Source: Latrodectus hesperus | Taxonomy: Eukaryota; Arthropoda; Arachnida; Araneae; Theridiidae | Length of the DNA: 64,000 bases | Direction: 5' to 3' | NCBI GenBank assembly: GCA_037975125.1 | Contig: CM075850.1 | Location: 67,484,390 to 67,548,389, forward strand | Part shown: positions 24,115-36,000 of the stretch, piece by piece | Position numbering within the stretch: position 1 is the stretch's first letter | How the letters are laid out: the number at the start of each line of letters is the position of its first letter | The notes under the pieces: model-generated | What the model was told of the DNA's origin: nothing | The model's database searches: none | Seen by the model: the letters and a program-made list of their open reading frames with translations, nothing else | Made by a program: the position numbers and the translations under genes

Positions 24115-26572
24115 AAATAATGTTTACTATTATTACCAGTTTAGAAAGATCTCTTTCATTATATTGATTTTAAATCACTTTTAAAAGCCTTCAGGAACGA
24201 AATGCATTATGTAATTTTGATTGACGGTGTGTTGATAGTAAAAAATAAAAAGTAAGAAGAAAATTTTGAGCTTTTAATAAATGAATTTATTTTAGTGAAA
24301 ACAAGAAAGTTGTAACTGAAATAATCAACCAAAATATTGTTACTGTAATCATAAGGACGTTGTAAATACGCTACATTTAAATATAAGAATATATTACAAC
24401 TTATTTTTAAATGTGGTATGTATATTCCTAATAATAATGCTGCAATTTTGAATATTTTAATGGGAATACAATCTGAACTTTTTCCCGGGTTATCATTTTT
24501 TATATAAATAATCCATCACCGAAGAGAGAAAAAAAGTGAAACCAACTGGTATCATTTTCCTATGATTATTAAATATTCAAAATGTAATTAACTCCTAATT
24601 TTATGAATAACATGAGTAACATTGAGTAACATGAATTAGTTGAAGAGCAAAGAATTTCTAATAAATACATTTCTGGAACAATATACAGTATTCTGAAGAA
24701 ATTGATGATCAATACATCTTTGACATGTCCAGTTATCGTATATTGGCAAATAAAAAATTGTTTTGGCTAGGACAGTTCTGTATGGGGCATCCAATCGAAG
24801 TGAAGCTCAGTCTACAATTTGCTTATGAGTAAATCCAGCCCAGATTATAGATCACTTGTGTAATTTGAAAATATAGATTTCAGCTTCATAATGATATTAA
24901 CAACTAATTCAAAGCAGGAAAGCAAATTTTATTTAAATCTGTTAATACTTTATTTACTATTGTATATTTTGATATTTCTTGTTATTTGAACATATATTTT
25001 TTATTTAAGTGTAAATTCTTTGATTAAAAAATTAAATATGTAACACTGATCTACTTTAGTATAATAGAATATATAATGATAAAATCGAAGTAATAGAAAA
25101 ATTGACTCATAAATGCGTGAATGTTTTTTCATATCTCAACAATTTAAGCCTTAAATAACTGAGTTCACATATAATTTTACATCAATAACTGAGATAGTTT
25201 GTGAGAATGAAAAAGATAATGCAATTTAATCAATTTTTTCCAATCAATCAATCATCGCAGATAATATTTGAATTTGTCCCTGAGGTACAATTTTATTTTC
25301 TCCAGTTATAGTGATTTTCAAAATGATTTTTAAGGACATAATATTTTTATTTATATATTTAAACATGAACCATGAAAATTTGAGTTGCAACTACAATTTT
25401 GAAATACAAATGAATTTAGTAAATATTAATGAAAACATTGTATAAATTGTATAAATTGCAATGTAAGTAGAGTTTAAAAAGCTATTTTATTCAATAATAT
25501 ATTCACTCGGATTGACAAGTTGAACGCATGATATTAACATGAAGGTTGCATTTCACATGTATGCAACGACTCTACGAACTGTAGATTACCACATTGAGAG
25601 AAATCTAAGCATAGAGCTCCGAAAAATTATTCAATCAAATAAAAATAGATTAACAGTTATATTAGACGAAGATGTATCATAACTGTTTGACGTTAAACCT
25701 TTTGCTTAAAGAGAATACTGTTTGCCGATTCAACTGCGGATTTTCTGAGGATATCAATATTATACAAAATTCCGAAGAACATTTTCATTTACACTAACAA
25801 CTTTATGGACGCGCGATTTAACAGGCACCTACCAATTCGTAGATAGGCAAAGATATTAAAATTCGCCATTCACAGATGATTAGTAGAAATTAGTCTCATG
25901 TATTGGCAATCATTATAGCGGCTGCCTAAAGTATTCTCGATATTCGAGTGTTACCTGGATTATTGTTTGTTCGCTATGGAGTAAAACAAAATACGATTAG
26001 AGATATTACAGCTTTAGTACTTTTCATTCGATTCTGATTTCTATTATATTCATGACTTATAGATTTTCAGTTGAAATTATCATTTATTACCAAGAAAAGG
26101 TTGTACACCTGACTGTAGAGGATATATTTCCTTGGATATTTGGCAATCTTCAATTCTGGTATGAAGTATTTTTACCACATGACATCATTTCAGTTAATGA
26201 CAGTGCTTATGATATTTGCTTAAATGTTTCAATTTTCCAAGTGGATAACAGTTAATGACAAAGTTCTAGACAATCACAACAATATCTTCGAGTTTCTCCA
26301 ACAAGCTACAGTATTTCCCGACTTTCCACCAACAAATTATGTTCAAGACACTTTTTGTGAGCTTCTTCAGAATATCCATCATGCTTCCAAACTTTCAATT
26401 GTTATCTTCAGAAGTTATAACAACTACATCTACTTCAGCGTGACTACATCTACTTCAGCGATACTCGTCATTGTAATTGACACAGTGTCTCTCAGAATAG
26501 TTAATATTACAGCTAAACTAAGTGGCACAACAGTTTCGAAGGGGTGAGGCTTATATTACCCAAATTTGATTT
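24115..26572. other. No supported gene
   Basis: AT-rich. At 26,052-26,547 two frames in different phases (67 and 107 codons) overlap in a less AT-rich patch and contain a 19-20 bp tandem duplication at about 26,423-26,461 (ACTACATCTACTTCAGCG). It may be a decayed coding sequence, but I recognise no family. Confidence 0.45.
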
Positions 26573-26812
26573 CATGACTGAGACCTCTGCGGTGCGAAGC
26601 ATATGTCTCAGTTAGGTGATCAGCCTAACGCGAAATTCCCTGTGTTTAATTCCCAAGCATACTTTGTATTCAGTTTTATCAACCTACTGAAGACATATAT
26701 ACAGTTCCATTACAATATTACAATATATAATGAGAGGTTGAGGTGACCTTGCCCAACCCGAGGACCGGACCAGTGGCTTGAGAATTCGAAGCACTAAAAA
26801 CTACGCCACCAA
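26573..26812 (-). repeat. tRNA-derived SINE (family B), degenerate
   Basis: On the minus strand it begins GGTGGCGTAGTTTTTAGTGC (A-box-like), continues through TCCTCGGGTTGGGCAAGG, then a body with GTATGCTTGGGAATTAAACA, and ends near CGCAGAGGTCTCAGTCATG. The head is tRNA-like and the order of blocks is that of a short SINE. It shares no body sequence with family A. An AT-rich insertion interrupts the middle. Confidence 0.65.
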
Positions 26813-27171
26813 ACTTATATTATATCTACCAGTATTAGTACTTATTAAAAAGCATATCTTTTAACTATGCAACAATTTAATGAAACGGGCTTTAATTTCA
26901 ATGCTTCTTTCATCAGTTGAAATTCTCAAAATTATACACATATTAAATTTGTTAATTTAGATTACTTTTTCTGGGTACTTGTATTACATCCTGACTTATA
27001 ACCTTTATACGGATCCTTGAGCATTTCAATACGATATAACGGTGGGAAAACAAATAAATGCAAATCAGTATTTATTTATTAGCAGTTAGTTCATTTATTT
27101 TGCAATGAATGCTATAAGAGCATTTAAATTATTTATTAGTAAGAATAATATCGTATTTGTTATTATCTAGG

Positions 27172-28020
27172 TGATGACGAAAATAATGGAAACAGTTGTG
27201 TAATGGAAACAGGAAGTAATAGTGTCAGATTTTAATAAGCTTCGTAAGCATTGAAACATAATAATAACTAAGCTTTTTTGTAGAAATGTTTATATTCTGG
27301 TAGAGTATGTGCTAGCTATATCAAAGTTTTGTAAATCTTGGAATTTTTCGAAATCGTATAATACCAAACCTCTCATATTTTCAAAGAAGTCAAATTGTTT
27401 GAGCACGTTTAGCTAGAGCAAGTGTGACCGAAACATCCCAACTTTTAGGTGTTTCAAGAGGTACGATGTCTAAAATCGTGACATCATACACACAACATGG
27501 GTAGAGAAGCTCGCGAAGCTAAATCGGAGGAAAAAACCCAGTGAGAGACCGACAGTTTTTGAAGCGGATTATAAAGTCTAAAAAAGTAAACAACTGCAGC
27601 AAAAATAACCGATGAGCTCCACCAGCATCTAGATTCTCCAGTGTCAATGTTAATGTGAGAATGTGAAATATTTATAGTAGAGCAGCAATTTCCAAGCCAC
27701 TTGTCACAGATGTTAAAACCAAATGTCGTCTATAGTGGTGCCATGTTCAAGAAACCTGGTCAATGAAAAAGTAAAAGAAAATAATATGGTTTGGCAAATC
27801 TTGTTTCACACTTTTCTACATTACAGGGTGGACAGGATTTCCTAGAACGTTTTGATGACAGCTGCACAATCCTATGATTGTGATTGTCTATTTCAAGCTG
27901 TCAAGCAAAGCGGTTTCATGATACGGGCAGTCAAGTCGCAGATTTCTGCTGGATGAATCGTAATCATTAAGCAAAGGATTTCTGGGGAGAAGTATACTAA
28001 AATTTCTATGTATACATAGA
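27172..28020 (+). pseudogene. Tc1-family transposase pseudogene
   Basis: Past a terminal-repeat-like start (GATGACGAAAATAATGGAAA), the plus strand encodes, with interruptions, ARLARASVTETSQLLGVSRG (27,405-27,462, paired helix-turn-helix DNA-binding domain), then KRIIKSKKVNNCSKN, then SRAAISKPLVTDVKTK and a degraded first catalytic block near 27,785 (KIIWFGKS, where a Ser-Asp-Glu-Ser is expected; the Asp is gone). Further C-terminal words (SYDCDCL, RISGEKY) follow to about 28,000. Stops and frameshifts are many, and the second and third catalytic regions are missing. It is a dead, truncated copy. Confidence 0.8.
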
Positions 28021-30899
28021 AACAGTTTTAAGACAGACAACTCTTTTTAGATAATGAAAATGATTGAGCAAGTTTTTCATTACGTATATCTAAATGATCT
28101 GTATATATTTGACGTTCCATTACATGATATGTAATTTTTTCGGACTCATATTTCATGTATATATCTACATTAATGGAAAACCTTCTAAAATCTGCATGAA
28201 ATTAAAGAATATAAATAGACTTTATATTAATATACATTATATTTATTTGTCATACATAATCGACAGAGCCTCACAAAGGCAAGCCCCCACATCAGAAGGA
28301 CCTCTAAATCAAATAGAAAATTTGTTTCTTTCTTTAATAAATTTTTTGAACAAAATATCATTACAGAGTAAAATTTGTCAGTTTTATGATAGCTTCTTCA
28401 TTAACTTATCGTATGAACACAAAAAAGTCTATATTTCCATTTATATCCATGGCTTTCTAGCATGGAATTCTGCTAAATTTTTATAACTACAATGGAAAAA
28501 TTTAAAAAAAACTTATATTTTTACATATCGCAAAATGCGGTATATTTAGAAAAATACTAGCTTCTAAATAATTTAATTAAGTCAATGTAATTGCGAAAAT
28601 TTAGCTGAATTTTGCCCTAATGTCTGCAAGAATATGAATTTTTCGTAAAATTAAAATCTTATTATACCATCTTTGTTGCATTGAATTTCTAATAATGTTT
28701 TTCTTTATTTATTATTATGAAGTAGAAGGCGCAGCAAAAAGTTCTTGCCTTGATCTCAGTTTGGCTCAGTCAGACCCTAACCATCGAACAAATTTTAAAA
28801 TAAAGAGAACCAATTTTTAACTCAAATGAACAATAGAAGCCATTTCAAAATGTAAGAAATTTCATAGGCTTATATGTTATAGCCTGCTTAATTTATTCTT
28901 AATATTCTTTGTTTTTATTTAATCTTTGGCTTATATTTTTAAATTAATACTCTTAATAAATTATTTATAACTAATCAAAGGAAAACGTACTCGCTTTATT
29001 TCATTATCATAATATTTATTATTTGAACATGCAGCTTAGCAATGCTCTGTTTTCTTAAGATTCATTTGTATTATTAGATTTCAACTTTTTTTCTTAACAA
29101 TGCTTTTCTTCCAACTTCACCTTTTATTATCTTTGTCATATAAATGAAAATTAATGTATAGAATAACTGAAATATATATTCATTTAAAGTCCTTTAAGTT
29201 CAAAAAATTTTTAAAATATATGTAAATTGCTAAAAATTGTGTGTGTATGCAAATAACTTCATCGACGGTTCATCGAAATAGTATCATCTTACTTCAAGTA
29301 TTAGCATTTTCTAAAATTATTATTTATTGACTTTCCTTGATTTGATTTATAGCTGACATCACACACACTTTTTATAAAGTACATTTTATATAATGTAAAG
29401 AAGAATTTAGTAAAAAATCTTTCCAATTTATTCTACAAAATACCCTTATTATTTTTTGTGAAATTATGAAACAAATTCTGATTGAAAATATTTTCTATAA
29501 ATTAATTCTGAAATTCTTCAGAAAAATTACCTTGAATTTTAACAGACTTTGAATTTTTTTTCATTTAAAGTGTATTATAATGAAAAAATTACGACTTTGT
29601 GTGACTATTGTTATTTATATGCATAACACAAGAAGTTCAAATAAAATGTTGCAAAAAGAGACTGCATTCATAAAGTATGATTAACATTATTTTAAGTCTC
29701 CTTTAAAAATAACCATAAATTGTGCACATAAATCTACCAATTATAGAATTTTATGTAATGTTTTGTTAAATGTTTCATATAGTCTTGCTCGAATAATAAA
29801 ATATTGCACTGATGCATTTAAAATGTTTATTGCCACATGAGATCGATGTTATTCTACGGAACTCTTCCATATATTTTATAATTATCACTGAATTTGAATC
29901 TATAAATACTTTAAGTGTATTTTATTTTATTACATTACATATTTTTGCTCAAAATTCTAACAATTTTTGTTTAGAATTCATTACACGTTTTTATTCAGAA
30001 TATCCCAATATCCAGCTGTTACTAAAAAAAAAAGTTAAATATTTGAGATTATCACTATAAACTTATTATATGAGTATAAGGCATTTGTTACAGTCTCATT
30101 ACATTTTATGTCTGGTTAAATTACTATCAACTTAAATATATTTCCTATATAAATGAAAGTAACACATGATTCAGCTAAAAATCAATATAATCGAAACAGC
30201 TGACAACACTCCAGTTTTAAAATTTTAATCAATAATTAATTTAGTCTCACTTTAAAAGTAATTTTTTTAAAATGACTTTATGAATATCATAATTTCTTTG
30301 AACTTCAATTTGTAAGATATTTTTCTTTCACTGAATTCAAGCAAATTTAATTATACTATTTTTCACCAGGTGTCACTGTTGTAAGCTGATTTTCTAAATA
30401 TGTATAGCATGATCATCATTCAGGGCTTCTCTTCAAAATAGGAAAAATTGTTGCGAACTAATAGCAAAGTGTAATATTATATAACACAACGACGGATGAA
30501 TACTTTTACATAAAACTATGTATGTGCCCATATATTTGGAGCAACAATACAGAGAAAGGAAGGAGTGTGATGAAATTAACCAATGAGATTGAAGATGAAC
30601 TAATATCATCCAATCACAATGGATACCTATGCTTTTATTTATATTTTTCAATTTGCTTTGAGGGAAAAGTAGGGATAATTTTATCAAACGTAGGGAAATG
30701 TTCTATTTTTCTATCTGGCAATGCATATCACATAAACATTTCATTTGATTTCTGCTTTTTCGCAATGTTTGAGTGAAGGAGGCACTTCTGGTTAAATATT
30801 AGTTTTTCCTCATTGATATGTTTTGACCTTAATTTTAAGTTCTCACCTCTATATCTTTAGAAGTTTCCGCATCTATTGTATGCTGATACTTTTGGAAAG
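28021..30899. other. No supported gene; 5' flank of SLC25A1
   Basis: AT-rich with a few 75-130 codon frames (28,094-28,486; 29,812-30,060; 30,433-30,776 on both strands) that look like chance frames. The segment leads into the first citrate-carrier exon and presumably contains its promoter, but I see no convincing core element. Confidence 0.45.
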
Positions 30900-30971
30900 T
30901 GAAATTTTACGTTCGTTCAGAAAAGCTTTAAATTTCGATTTATTACATATATTTATTTTATAAATTTCGTA

Positions 30972-31092
30972 ATGGATAAAAAAACTAGCTTTATAAATCC
31001 TTTCCAAAGACCTAGTATGGTTACTTCAGGAGCTGCATTGACTGGTTCAAGTTTTTTTCCTTCTCAAAAAACCTTGAAAGGAATTTTAGCAG
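30972..31092 (+). CDS. SLC25A1: Mitochondrial citrate (tricarboxylate) carrier, first coding exon
   Basis: This exon encodes the N-terminal 40 residues and one base of the next codon. It starts MDKKTSFINPFQRPS and ends KTLKGILAG at the donor GCAG|GTAAGATA (31,093). Joined to 61,966 it gives [19 protein letters not shown], the first transmembrane helix of SLC25A1, with frame preserved (phase 1 intron). An in-frame TGA at 30,900-30,902 with no intervening ATG supports this start. SLC25A1 exports citrate from mitochondria in exchange for malate, feeding cytosolic acetyl-CoA and lipid synthesis. The N-terminal leader is less conserved, so this half alone would be uncertain; the exact join makes it convincing. 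An additional noncoding 5' exon cannot be excluded. Confidence 0.85.
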
Positions 31093-34000
31093 GTAAGATA
31101 GAAAGAAAATTTAAATTTCTTTTACTTTACAAATTTTAAATTTTGAAAATTTTTATGATAAAAAAATCTGGGTGCAGTTTACATTTATTTCTAAATAGTG
31201 GGATGCAATTTTTAATTTGTTACTATTAATTTAGAAAATTCACATCAAATATAGACAAGAATATAATAAATTGTGAGTAGAAAATTATTTGAGCTTCTAT
31301 CATTAACGTATGTCACGTATGAGATGGAAGTTTTAATTATTAATTCATATCCTTAAAGGTTGTTTCTGTATGTGGGTAAATTCTTAAATCTACTGCAGGT
31401 GTGTTGAAATTATGTAGAACGTAAGGAACATATTTTCCAAGTATGCCATTAACTCTTAGTGAGTTTTAAAAAATACCTAAAAGGATCTTTGTGATTTTTT
31501 TTTCAAGTTTTGGTACACTTATTACATTTTTATTTCCTATGTTTGTGAGGACCACACTTTTTTATACTAAAGTATATTAACCTACTTTTTTTCTCTGTCT
31601 ACTCTTAACAAAAGTTTTACAAAAACACTAAAAATTTTTGATTATTTAATTTTTGATTCAGAATTGATAAAATGAAAAGTATTAAAAGTATAATTAGATA
31701 ATGGAATTACTTAAATAAAATTTAATATATTCAAAGTTCATCACTTACCATTTTAATTTGGAAAAATCATGTGTAGTTTTGTTATCTTTAATATAAAATT
31801 TAAGGAATAGTATTAAAATATGAAGTTTCAATATCATTCAAAAAAATAAAGTAGAATGAATTTGTGATTAGTTGAAAAAACACTACATGGACTTAACCAT
31901 AGTAATCAGTCACCTTAATTCCTATCAACAGTTTGACTCCTAGCTTAGACATGTTTCTAAGTCCATTTTAAACCACAAGCTTCAATAGAATTAGTCCTCA
32001 ACCTTATAAAGTAAGTATACAATAGCTTTATTACTCATACTTGCAAAAACACCCAAGAACAATTTAAAATATATTATCTGAAAAATGGTGACATGTTTAT
32101 TAAAAAGGCACTCTTTTACTAAACATTTTTCTTAAAAATGGTTAAGGTTTTTTCTCCAATCGCTGGGAGAGGTGTAATTGCTTCATATTGTTGTTTAAGC
32201 TTAGGATAAAAATTGTTTACAACCTAGGTTAAATTATTGGAAATGTTATAAAATATTGCAGTTAGAAACATTAAATTTTAATACAAACTTAGTCGTGAAG
32301 TATATATCTAATATTATTTACTTACATAATATTAATTTTAATTGCACAGTTATTTTTATAATTAAACTAAAATTATTTTATTTGATACTTTTTTTATTGA
32401 GTATGTAAAATGTTTAAACTTTTAATTCATTACAAGTTTGTTAAATGTTTCTCTTTTATGACTATCTATTTGCTTTGTTTTTTTCATTTTGATAAATATG
32501 AATAATTAAAAGTAATTGTCGGTGTTCTCAAAATTTTAAAGAATGAAGACTACTTTGAAATAACTCAGTAATGTATTCATAAAAATTATGAAAAGTTTTC
32601 TAAGAACAATAAATAGGATTTTCCTTATAGTTTAGAAATCTAAAAATAAGCTATATGAGGATATAATAAATTTTATAAATGCAGTCATAAAATTGCTAAG
32701 ACTAGAATTGTTTATATGGAAACATTATTCTTAATTAGTATCAAATAAATTAAAAAGTCTAAATACTAAAGTGAAAGCTGTTAAATTTGAAAAATAAAAT
32801 TTATTAAAGGGAAATTTGTTCTAGAATAATTTTCTTTAGCAGTGTTTCTACAAGTGAAATAAAGAATATGTAATTATCCGTATAGATGTTTAATTATTTT
32901 GCAATTGTAAATTTTATGCATTTTTCTTACCTTTGTTTATGTTTTAATATTTGTTTAGGGTCTAAATATATTATTCAAGTTTTTTATTATTATTACACAT
33001 TTTTGAGTAGAAACTTATATGGTTTTACCAAATTCATTTCTTAATTTTTCCATTAAAAATGTTATATTTTAAATAAGTTGGTTTGTTCAAAAATTATTAG
33101 ACAAAATTAATTTGTGTAAAAGCAAGTTTTTATTTTGTTAATGTTTATTGCTTATTATTTTCTGTTAAAATAAGTAATTAGGAACTTTATATATATTTCA
33201 CTAATTTTAGAAGATTATTTTAAAATGTTGACTATTTTAGCCTTTTAGAGTAATGGTAAGTAACAAGGTTATGTATTTAATAAATTGAAGTGTAATTAAT
33301 TTAAGAAAAAACTTTAACATAAGCAAATAATAAAACTTTAACCTAAACAAATAATAATTTTTCATAAAATTTCTAAAAAAAAATTTTGTTGAAAACATTT
33401 TTTTTGAAGTATCATTCAAAGTATACTGTGTTTCTTAAAATTAATATCAGGAAACTATTAATATCTGCAAAGTTTAATTAAATAGAATACTTTTCAGTGA
33501 TCAATCCAAGTACAACATATTTTTATTAGATTATGTGTTGAGTGCATACTACAAAATAAAGGAAGTAAATCACGAACTATATCTTGTGTGTATTTAATTA
33601 TCTTTGACGCAAATAGATTTTTGTAATAAGAGGAGGACCATATATTTTAAATATTAAATCTATTAAGTACTTGTAGAATCTTGAGATAGTGCTTAATTCT
33701 TATTACTAATTGGTAGAGTTCTCCAATATGATTGCATTAGTATACATGTAAATTATTAAACTTGATGTTCAAAAATGAGAATTTAAAGGAATTTTCTTGA
33801 AAGATGCTAATTATTTTGCAAGTAGAATTTTAATTGATAAATAGGATTTTTCTCCAAATAAAATTGAAAATCTCGTATGAAATGCTGTGAAAATTTAAAT
33901 GAAGACAGTTTTAAAAAGAATAAAACTTTCAATAGTTATTCTACTTTAAAAAATTGGAAAATTATTTAAGCATTTATTTTTCAAGCTATTTTAAAATAGT

Positions 34001-34324
34001 TTAAATTCTATTCTTAAATTTAATTTGCTAAAAAAATAATTAAAGCTAACATTAAGCTTAATTGTTGAAAATAATAAAATAATTTCATGATACGTATCAT
34101 ATGAAACTATGATGTGAAAAGATACCAAAATAAATTAAAATAGGATAAAACCAAAGCAATTTTGAAAATTAAATATTTTTCAATAAAATTTTGATAATTT
34201 AAATAATTCAATACATGAATTTATTTACTACTAATATATATATAATGTATATTTACATTATTTTTAAATATCCCTTAAGAAAATCTCTTTAGTTTTAACA
34301 ACATTAAAGAAATATTTGTGTGTT

Positions 34325-34558
34325 GAATTGGAAGCTGAATAGTTAGTGCTGTTTACTTTTGACTTTTGTTTATTTTTGACTTCCCTTTGATTTTTCTAAA
34401 TTATTTTTGTTTTTGATTACCTTTGACTCAACAGTTTCTGGGTTCAAGTCCCACCTGGGTCATGGATGTTTGTAATGGTTCAAAATCCACTTTAAACTGC
34501 AGGTCCCTGTTTAATTATCCCCTATGTGCAAAAAATTACCATTGAGCAGCAAACGGTT
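34325..34558 (+). repeat. tRNA-derived SINE (family A), with internal expansion
   Basis: The head GAAGCTGAATAGTTAGTGCT and the later GGGTTCAAGTCCCACCTGGG B-box, GTTTGTAATGG, CCACTTTAAAC and GTGCAAAAAATTACC blocks match family A. About 60 bp of TTTTTGACTT-type repeats separate the A-box and B-box halves, so the promoter is no longer normally spaced. Confidence 0.8.
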
Positions 34559-35689
34559 GATTAGAAGTCTTCGTCTGTGTGTTACATAACTTTTTTCCCC
34601 TAAGTTTTATGATAAATGAATGATTTAATGGATGTTTGATTTCGTTAAAATTAGAATTGTTAAGACTTAATTCTTATTGTATTAATATTTTAAAAATGTT
34701 TCTAAACTTTGAAATTCATTTTATTTAAAAGAGCAATTTTTCCACAGCATGTTTGATTACATCTATATATGAACTGTTGTGCAGGAAATTTCCCTAATTT
34801 GTTGGATAACGTAATTTTAGTTTGACAGATATTAAGTTCTGATTAACATTAGTGATTTTGCTGTGCAATCGCTAGATATGAATTAAGTATTCCAACAAAT
34901 ATGCCCAATTTATAAGGAGAGTAAAATGATAAGTCTTGAAAAATAAGGTTTTTAAAATTTTACTAAGTATAAGTTTTATGTTAAGATATGTGTTTTTTGC
35001 TGTGATTGTATATATTAACAATGTAATCAACCCAAATTTTTTGTTTAAAGACTTTTTACCTTAATTTTGGTTAAATATACGTACAGTACATGAATATGAA
35101 CTGAATTGCAATAAAAAATTTTTAAATCACAATATCATATGCTTTATAATTTAGAGCTTCATATTCAAACAACTTATTAGCACCTGGAGAGGCATCCTTT
35201 CTTTTCATATTTATGCAGGAATATTATCTCCTTTTAATGTTCACAATTCTTTTCATGTGATTCATTATGTCATGGAAAAGTCAAATAAGATAAACATTAA
35301 TACAAATTGTTTTAGAATAAAATTCATGAAGAATGCAGTTAAGGAAATTAATGACTTCAAATTTTGTAGATCTTGTAACTGACTTGGGATGTCAATAAAT
35401 ATGCAGGGTATTTTAAATTGTGAATTTAGTTGTACTTCAATTTAATTCTATACCTTATGTGTTTTACTTTCAAAATCTGATTTTTCCATCGAAACATAAG
35501 TACATATAAATTTAAATTTTCAAATTGTATGAGTAAAATTTATTTTCACATCTTAAGATACTATATAAATAAATCTTTCTCTTTCATCTTACTCCTTTTT
35601 CATATTGTCTTAACATACTTTTGTTTAAAAAAAAACTTTTGCCTCTTAAGTACATTTTCATAAAGATTTTTTTTTTTATCCTACATTGA

Positions 35690-36000
35690 GACAGCAGCCT
35701 TATCAGCCATAAGTCCTCTGACAGCCCAATAAAAATTATCCTTCTTGTGGAAGTTGTCGGGTAAATAGTTCAAAAGAGAAAGCGCAGGACAGCTTGTCAA
35801 ATGAATAAAGTCCATAAAAGCTCCTGAAGGACACAGGGTACAGTAGGAAGTGTTGACCACGCCGATACGACTTAAGTATCGGTGGAAAAGTCATGCCAGT
35901 CAAAATTCTGAAATTGGCTGTGAAAATGGAGTGTGGAAGGCACATGGGGAGTGGAGAGTTCAACAGGGAACCCCAAGCCTTCTCTTTAGTAATTTATCAT
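35690..36000 (-). pseudogene. LINE 3' coding fragment: C-terminal CCHC zinc-finger region
   Basis: Read on the minus strand, the frame gives IGVVNTSYCTLCPSGAFM, followed by DFIHLTSCPALS and YWAVRGLMADKAA before TAG. CxxC-x9-H-x3-C followed by a Trp-containing tail is the cysteine-histidine finger found after RNase H at the end of many arthropod LINE ORF2 proteins. Upstream, in another phase, TANFRILTG resembles the preceding spacer. The segment is much less AT-rich than its surroundings. It is a 5'-truncated relic; I cannot tell whether it belongs to LINE B or another family. Confidence 0.65.
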
